Source: Tissierella_A sp964489715 (GTDB lineage: Bacteria; Bacillota; Clostridia; Tissierellales; Tissierellaceae). From it: DNA of 14,841 nt. How positions within the stretch are numbered: position 1 is the first letter of the stretch; every line of letters starts with the position of its first letter. Made by a program: the position numbers and the translations under genes. Of this stretch, positions 13,963 through 14,841 are shown piece by piece. Under the pieces are notes generated by a model. That model was not told where the DNA came from, did no database searches, and was given only the letters and a program-made list of their open reading frames with translations. Location of the stretch: the NCBI GenBank assembly GCA_964489715.1, contig CAZBAK010000040.1:1-14841 (forward strand). The letters are read 5' to 3'.

Positions 13963-14841
13963 TTAATTTAGAATTATACTTTCATCTAAATCCTTAAACA
14001 TTTTTTTTATTTCTCTCCTAATATTTTCATGTACACTTTTTTCTAGTTTTGGATCTATTTCCATTATATTTAAAGCTTCTTTTTGAACAATCTGTAAAAT
14101 TTTTATATCTGTAAATAAATTAGCAATTTTAAGTTCAGGTATTCCATGTTGTCGTGTCCCAAAAAATTCACCTGGTCCTCTTAATTCTAAATCTTTTTCA
14201 GATATTTTGAATCCATCTGTAGATTCTTGCAAGATCCTCATTCTTTCTCGAGCAATTTTATTGTGACTATAGTTTATTAATATACAATAAGATTGATGCT
14301 CCCCTCTTCCAACTCTACCTCTTAATTGATGAAGTTGAGCTAAACCAAATCTTTCAGAATTATATATAGCCATTATATTTGCATTTGGAACATTCACACC
14401 AACTTCTATAACAGTGGTAGAAATTAAAATATCTAAGATTCCATCTTTAAAACTTTCCATAATCTCATCTTTTTCTTTTGCTTTCATTTTACCATGCAAT
14501 AATCCTACCCTAAACTCTTTAAATACATTGTCTTTTAGATCAATATATATTTCTTCAGCAGAATTCAAATCTAAGCTTTCCGACTCCTCTATTAAGGGGC
14601 AAACTATATAGGCTTGTCTTCCATCTAATATTTGTTTTTTAATAAAGTTATTCATCCTATCTATCATATTAGGTCCTACTGCAAATGTTTCTATCTCCTT
14701 TCTACCAGGAGGCAATTCATCAATTATAGATATATCTAAGTCCCCATATAAAATAAGCGCCAAAGTTCTAGGTATAGGAGTTGCAGTCATAACCATTATA
14801 TCTGGATTATCTCCTTTTTGATTTAACATAGCTCTTTGCTT
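13963..14841 (-). CDS. recG: ATP-dependent DNA helicase RecG, C-terminal part, partial
   Basis: RecG is the branched-DNA helicase that remodels stalled forks and Holliday junctions. The window holds the last 292 codons. The frame stays open to the right edge (KQRAM precedes the first visible methionine at 14829), so that methionine is internal. Visible motifs are helicase motif III MTATPIPRTLAL, then HGKMKAKEKDEIM, VIEVGVNVPNA (motif V) and QLRGRVGRGEHQS (motif VI), followed by the RecG-typical DLELRGPGEFFGTRQHG segment near the C-terminus. The wedge domain and motifs I-II lie outside. It heads the recG-rsmD-coaD run, a common Clostridia arrangement. No break or frameshift is visible. Confidence 0.97.
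   Translation of the reverse strand, partial: KQRAMLNQKGDNPDIMVMTATPIPRTLALILYGDLDISIIDELPPGRKEIETFAVGPNMIDRMNNFIKKQILDGRQAYIVCPLIEESESLDLNSAEEIYIDLKDNVFKEFRVGLLHGKMKAKEKDEIMESFKDGILDILISTTVIEVGVNVPNANIMAIYNSERFGLAQLHQLRGRVGRGEHQSYCILINYSHNKIARERMRILQESTDGFKISEKDLELRGPGEFFGTRQHGIPELKIANLFTDIKILQIVQKEALNIMEIDPKLEKSVHENIRREIKKMFKDLDESIILN

Noticed and set aside
1..14841. A hidden defence, mobile or biosynthetic system
   Set aside because: Every substantial coding region matches a known core family except one small coiled-coil gene, and there are no repeats, transposase fragments, shifts in base composition or array-like structures.

Overview
The window is about 30% G+C, with short intergenic gaps, purine-rich AGGAGG-type ribosome binding sites and several TTG/GTG starts. 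This and the gene content point to a low-GC Firmicute. The most likely source is an anaerobic member of the Clostridia, possibly the Tissierella group, because an acetate kinase gene sits beside the L32/PlsX/ACP genes and a KAT-less Elp3-like radical SAM gene lies between rnc and smc. The genus-level guess is weak. This is conserved chromosomal core. I see no mobile element, phage gene, CRISPR array, tRNA or rRNA.

All genes but one are on the minus strand, so transcription runs from high to low coordinates. From the right edge: recG (N-terminus outside the window), rsmD, coaD and a small coiled-coil protein form one run (14841-12407). It ends in a hairpin shared with the convergent plus-strand tmcAL (ylbM, 11141-12385). 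tmcAL is divergent from ackA (10984-9785) across a 156-bp regulatory gap. Next come yceD (DUF177)-rpmF, with a consensus sigma-A promoter and a 38-bp palindromic terminator, and then plsX-acpP, with its own promoter and an AT-rich terminator hairpin. Last come rnc, the Elp3-like radical SAM gene, smc and ftsY, packed tightly, followed after an 83-bp gap with promoter-like boxes and a perfect inverted repeat by ylxM-ffh (ffh runs off the left edge).

The genes cover signal-recognition-particle targeting (ffh, ftsY, ylxM), chromosome organisation (smc), RNA processing and modification (rnc, rsmD, tmcAL, probably the radical SAM protein), phospholipid and fatty-acid initiation (plsX, acpP), CoA synthesis (coaD), acetate/acetyl-phosphate metabolism (ackA), the ribosome (rpmF) and recombination repair (recG). 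No gene or stretch over 300 bp is left unexplained.

I found no convincing undescribed multi-gene system. The points worth a second look are mostly regulatory or annotation-level: the hairpin just ahead of rnc, the inverted repeat on the ylxM promoter, a palindrome on the plsX promoter with no fapR beside it, probable TTG starts for smc and the radical SAM gene, tmcAL beside ackA, and the uncharacterised coiled-coil protein downstream of coaD.
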